Assembly: GCA_021789795.1 (NCBI GenBank) | Contig: JAJYJA010000101.1 | Span: 1-8,865, forward strand | DNA from: Deltaproteobacteria bacterium | GTDB lineage: Bacteria; Desulfobacterota; Desulfobulbia; Desulfobulbales; VMSU01 | Direction: 5' to 3' | DNA length: 8,865 bases | Translations under genes and position numbers: made by a program | In this document: piece by piece, positions 5,903-8,865 of the stretch | How the letters are laid out: each line of letters starts with the position of its first letter | Position numbering within the stretch: the stretch's first letter is position 1 | Notes under the pieces: generated by a model | Database searches by the model: none | The model's input: the letters and a program-made list of their open reading frames with translations, nothing else | Told to the model about the DNA's origin: nothing

Positions 5903-6799
5903 ATGGACATCAAGACCTACCTCGCCAACCGGCGGCAACTGGTGGACGACACCCTGACGCAACTGCTGCCGCCGCCCGGCAACCAGCTCGACCGCCATGT
6001 CGAATCGATGAACTACAGCCTGCAGGCGGGTGGCAAACGGGTGCGGCCCATCCTCTGCATGGCCGCCGCCGAGGCCCTGCTGGGCCGGGAACTTGACCCC
6101 CGGCTCCTGCCCGTGGCCTGCGCCCTGGAGTGCATCCATACCTACTCCCTGATCCACGACGACCTGCCGGCCATGGACAACGACGCCCTGCGGCGCGGCA
6201 AGCCGACCAACCACACGATCTACGGCGAGGCCGGGGCCATCCTGGCCGGGGACGGGCTGTTGACCTTCGCCTTCGAGCTGTTGAGCCGCGACGACACCCC
6301 CGGCCTGCTGCCCGCCGGCGGACGGCTCCGCCTCATCCACCTGCTGGCCCAGGCCATCGGCCCCCTGGGCATGGTGGGTGGCCAGGCCCTGGACATGGCG
6401 GCGGAAGACCGGCCCATCTCCCTGGCCGAGTTACAGATGATTCACCGCTGCAAGACCGGGGCGCTGATCACCGCCTCGGTGCAGACCGGCGCCGTCCTCG
6501 GCCAGGCCTCGGAGGCCCAGTTCCAGGCCCTGACCGCCTACGCCGGGCATCTCGGCCTGGCCTTCCAGATCGTCGATGACCTGCTGAACGTCGAGGGCAC
6601 CCCCGAGCAGCTCGGCAAGGCGGCGGGCTCCGACGCCCACCACCGCAAGGCCACCTATCCCGCCCTGTTCGGGGTGGACGGCACCCGGAAGCTGGCCCAG
6701 GAATCCGTCCAGGCCGCCATCTCCGAACTGGTCGGCTTCGACCGGAACGCCGACCCGCTGCGGCACCTGGCTGAATACATTTACCGCCGCACCTGCTGA
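5903..6799 (+). CDS. ispA: Farnesyl diphosphate synthase (short-chain polyprenyl synthase)
   Basis: Condenses IPP with DMAPP and then GPP to make farnesyl diphosphate, precursor of undecaprenyl phosphate and quinone side chains. The 298 residues fit bacterial IspA. Motifs: GGKRVRP (43-49), the first Asp-rich motif DDLPAMD (86-92, with the two-residue insertion of bacterial enzymes and an aromatic Y81 five residues before it), RRGKPTNH (97-104), MVGGQALDMA (157-166), KTG (184-186), the second Asp-rich motif as DDLLN (225-229) and GSDAHHRKATYP (242-253). In the second motif the last Asp of the usual DDxxD is Asn; I recall DDxxN in IspA of related bacteria, so the enzyme is probably active. The product is inferred as C15 from size and motif type; C20 cannot be excluded. 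The gene is 3 bases after xseB and 45 before dxs, in the conserved xseB-ispA-dxs order. No strong separate ribosome binding site is seen, consistent with translational coupling. Confidence 0.94.
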   Translation: MDIKTYLANRRQLVDDTLTQLLPPPGNQLDRHVESMNYSLQAGGKRVRPILCMAAAEALLGRELDPRLLPVACALECIHTYSLIHDDLPAMDNDALRRGKPTNHTIYGEAGAILAGDGLLTFAFELLSRDDTPGLLPAGGRLRLIHLLAQAIGPLGMVGGQALDMAAEDRPISLAELQMIHRCKTGALITASVQTGAVLGQASEAQFQALTAYAGHLGLAFQIVDDLLNVEGTPEQLGKAAGSDAHHRKATYPALFGVDGTRKLAQESVQAAISELVGFDRNADPLRHLAEYIYRRTC

Positions 6800-6844
6800 C
6801 CGATCACCCCGCGCCCGCGGCCCGGCAAGGAAGATAGACCCGCC

Positions 6845-8734
6845 ATGACCAAACCCCCGCCCCTGCTCGCCACCATCTCCTCGCCGGCGGACTTGAAGAG
6901 GCTCCCCGAAGACCACCTGCCGCAACTGGCCGGCGAACTACGCCAGGAGATCATCGAGACCGTGGCCAGGGTGGGCGGCCACCTCGCCCCCTCCTTGGGG
7001 GTGGTGGAGCTGACCGTTGCCCTGCACTACGTGTTCAACACCCCCGACGACAAGCTGATCTGGGACGTGGGCCACCAGTGCTACGCCCACAAGCTCTTAA
7101 CCGGGCGCCGGGGACGGTTCAAGAGCATCCGCCAGCATCAGGGGATCAGCGGCTTTCCCAAGCGCAAGGAGAGTCCCTACGACACCTTCGACACCGGCCA
7201 CAGCAGCACCTCGATCTCGGCGGGCCTGGGGATCGCCTGCGCCAAGGCCCTCAAGACCGACCGGCATAAGGTGATCGCGGTGATCGGCGACGGCTCCATG
7301 ACCGGCGGCATGGCCTTCGAGGCCTTAAATCAGACCGGGCACCTGGGCCGGGACCTGATCGTCATCTTAAACGACAACGAGATGTCGATCTCGCCCAACG
7401 TCGGGGCGCTGTCCAGCTTCCTAAGCCGCAAGATGACCGGGGCCACGGTGACCAGGCTCCGCAAGGAGATGGAAAACTTCCTAAAATCCTTCTCCCCCCT
7501 GGGCGAGAACATCTTGCAGATGTTGAAAAAGAGCGAGGGCAGCTTCAAGGGCTTCTTCACCCCGGGGATGCTGTTCGAGGCCTTAAAGTTCGACTACGTC
7601 GGCCCCATCCCCGGTCACGACCTGCCGGCCTTAATCGCCACCCTGCGCAACGTCAACCAGTTCTGCGACGGCCCCACCCTGATCCACGTCATCACCACCA
7701 AGGGCAAGGGCTACCCGCCCGCCGAGCAGCACCCCGACGACTACCATGGGCTCGGCCCCTTCGATCTGATAACCGGCCGCCCCCTGCCCGCGCCACCCGG
7801 CCCGCCCACCTACACCGCCGTCTTTGGCCAGACCCTGACCCAGATGGCGGCGGTCGATCAGCGGATCGTGGCCATCACCGCCGCCATGCCGGCGGGCACC
7901 GGGCTAGTCAACTTCGCGGCCCAGTTCCCGGAGCGCTTCTTCGACGTGGGCATCGCCGAACAGCACGCCGTGACCTTCGCCGCCGGCCTGGCCACCGAGG
8001 GCATGCGTCCGGTGGTGGCCATCTACTCCACCTTCCTGCAACGCTCGCTGGATCAGATCATCCACGACGTCTGCCTGCCCAACCTGCCGGTCACCTTGGC
8101 CCTGGACCGGGCCGGGCTGGTGGGTGACGACGGCCCCACCCACCACGGCGGCTTCGACCTCTCCTACCTGCGGATGATCCCCAACCTGGTGGTCATGGCC
8201 CCCAAGGACGAGGACGAACTCCGCCACCTCTTGCGCACCGCCTTGAGCCACCCGGGGCCCGCCGCCATCCGCTACCCCCGCGGCCAGGGGACGGGGGCGG
8301 AGCTGTCCGGGCCGCCGCGCGCCCTCGCCATCGGCAAGGGTGAGCTGCTCAAGGAGGGCGACGATGTCCTCTTGCTGCCGGTGGGCAACCTGGTACCGGC
8401 GGCGCTCAAGGCGGCGGAGATATTGGCTCGGGAGGGAGTGAGGGCGGCGGTGTTAAACCCCAGGTTCGTCAAGCCGCTGGACGAGGAGCTGATCCTGACC
8501 TGGGCGGCCAAGACCGGCCTCATGGTCACGGTGGAGGAGAACGTCCGCCAGGGCGGCTTCGGAAGCGCGGTGCTGGAACTGTGCGCCGCCAGCGGCCTCT
8601 CGGTCAAGGCCACCCTGCTTGGCCTGCCCGACCACTTTGTGGAACAGGGCCCCCAGGAGATACTGCGACGGGAGGCCGGTCTCGACCCCGCGGCCATCGC
8701 CCAGGCGGCGCTCGCCCTGCTCGGACGGGGATAG
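6845..8734 (+). CDS. dxs: 1-deoxy-D-xylulose-5-phosphate synthase
   Basis: Condenses pyruvate and glyceraldehyde 3-phosphate to DXP with thiamine diphosphate and Mg2+, the entry and main flux-controlling step of the MEP isoprenoid pathway; DXP also feeds thiamine and pyridoxal synthesis. The 629 residues are usual length. Features in order: GGHLAPSLGVVEL (44-56, catalytic His 46), VGHQCYAHKLLTGR (75-88), the thiamine diphosphate motif GDGSMTGGMAFEALN (148-162) with the metal ligand Asn in LNDNEMSIS (175-183), the pyrimidine-domain catalytic Glu in GIAEQHAVTFAAGL (369-382), DRAGLVGDDGPTHHGG (421-436) and the C-terminal transketolase domain with VEENVRQGGFGSAV (563-576). The ATG has AAGGA at 6827-6831, somewhat far upstream (13 bases). 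It is the last gene of the operon in view. All catalytic signatures are intact. Confidence 0.97.
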   Translation: MTKPPPLLATISSPADLKRLPEDHLPQLAGELRQEIIETVARVGGHLAPSLGVVELTVALHYVFNTPDDKLIWDVGHQCYAHKLLTGRRGRFKSIRQHQGISGFPKRKESPYDTFDTGHSSTSISAGLGIACAKALKTDRHKVIAVIGDGSMTGGMAFEALNQTGHLGRDLIVILNDNEMSISPNVGALSSFLSRKMTGATVTRLRKEMENFLKSFSPLGENILQMLKKSEGSFKGFFTPGMLFEALKFDYVGPIPGHDLPALIATLRNVNQFCDGPTLIHVITTKGKGYPPAEQHPDDYHGLGPFDLITGRPLPAPPGPPTYTAVFGQTLTQMAAVDQRIVAITAAMPAGTGLVNFAAQFPERFFDVGIAEQHAVTFAAGLATEGMRPVVAIYSTFLQRSLDQIIHDVCLPNLPVTLALDRAGLVGDDGPTHHGGFDLSYLRMIPNLVVMAPKDEDELRHLLRTALSHPGPAAIRYPRGQGTGAELSGPPRALAIGKGELLKEGDDVLLLPVGNLVPAALKAAEILAREGVRAAVLNPRFVKPLDEELILTWAAKTGLMVTVEENVRQGGFGSAVLELCAASGLSVKATLLGLPDHFVEQGPQEILRREAGLDPAAIAQAALALLGRG

Positions 8735-8738
8735 CTAA

Positions 8739-8865
8739 AGTTGATGATCTCGCAAAAAGGTAGCCGATGGCTAAGCAAAAGGGCCGATATACAAGGCGCG
8801 GGGTGTGTTTGGCGAGTGAGGCCATACAGATGGTATGCCGAACGAGCCAAACCGCCACGCAACGC
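8739..8865. repeat. Large imperfect inverted-repeat element, cut by the window edge
   Basis: Starting five bases after the dxs stop codon, the DNA is unlike coding sequence and holds nested inverted repeats: GTTTGGC (8807-8813) pairs with GCCAAAC (8846-8852), CATAC (8823-8827) pairs with GTATG (8833-8837) at the apex, and GCG (8796-8798) can pair with CGC (8863-8865). The left arm carries GATGATCTCGCAAAAAG (8743-8759), GATGGCTAAGCAAAA (8766-8780) and ATACAAGGCGCG (8789-8800). I recall such phrases from an interspersed hairpin repeat of deltaproteobacterial genomes, whose far end would mirror the left arm (CTTTTTGCGAG, then ATCATC). That arm lies beyond the window, so the family call is inference. 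It may act as a 3'-end structure for the dxs transcript. Confidence 0.6.

Noticed and set aside
5882..6340. Minus-strand open frames opposite ispA and dxs, such as 5882-6340, 6431-6925 and 8272-8862.
   Set aside because: They overlap fully conserved core enzymes, have Arg/Gly/Ala-rich translations without family motifs, and are expected by chance at this GC content.

Overview
The window looks like chromosomal DNA of a GC-rich sulfate-reducing or sulfur-metabolising member of the Desulfobacterota, most likely Desulfobulbales-like. The evidence is a dissimilatory-type ATP sulfurylase (sat) with the N-terminus and CxxC...CPH motif usual in sulfate reducers, and the gene order xseB-ispA-dxs in strongly GC-rich DNA. 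The placement is inferred from protein character and no database search was run.

Layout: (1) Positions 1-2387 hold the 3' part of a gene for a large, probably exported, modular protein. It has a PKD domain, a squalene-cyclase/prenyltransferase-like alpha-alpha toroid with about six repeats, two further PKD-like domains and a beta-rich C-terminus. Its DNA is visibly less GC-rich than the genes that follow. (2) Positions 2388-3034 have no intact gene. They hold a REP-like palindrome, the decayed 3' end of an IS1595-type transposase gene on the minus strand, a very strong bidirectional terminator hairpin, a pair of overlapping inverted repeats, and then a near-consensus sigma70 promoter with a terminator-like hairpin in the sat leader. 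(3) sat (3035-4312) appears to be a monocistronic unit with its own promoter and a strong intrinsic terminator (4341-4379). (4) aroB (4439-5515) encodes 3-dehydroquinate synthase. (5) A second good sigma70-like promoter (5587-5615) precedes xseB-ispA-dxs (5666-8734): exonuclease VII small subunit, farnesyl diphosphate synthase and DXP synthase. (6) After dxs, positions 8739-8865 hold one arm and the apex of a large imperfect inverted-repeat element that is cut by the window edge.

How the genes work together: dxs makes 1-deoxy-D-xylulose 5-phosphate, the entry of the MEP isoprenoid pathway. ispA condenses the resulting C5 units to farnesyl diphosphate for quinones, undecaprenyl phosphate and similar products. 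aroB supplies the shikimate pathway, which also feeds aromatic amino acids and often the quinone ring. sat activates sulfate to APS, the first step of sulfate respiration, or runs in reverse in sulfur oxidisers. xseB is a DNA-repair subunit that travels with ispA-dxs by long-standing gene order, not by pathway.

I found no convincing new multi-gene system. The items most worth a second look are the sat leader hairpin, the toroid-PKD surface protein and its odd N-terminus, the transposase relic and the 3'-terminal inverted-repeat element.
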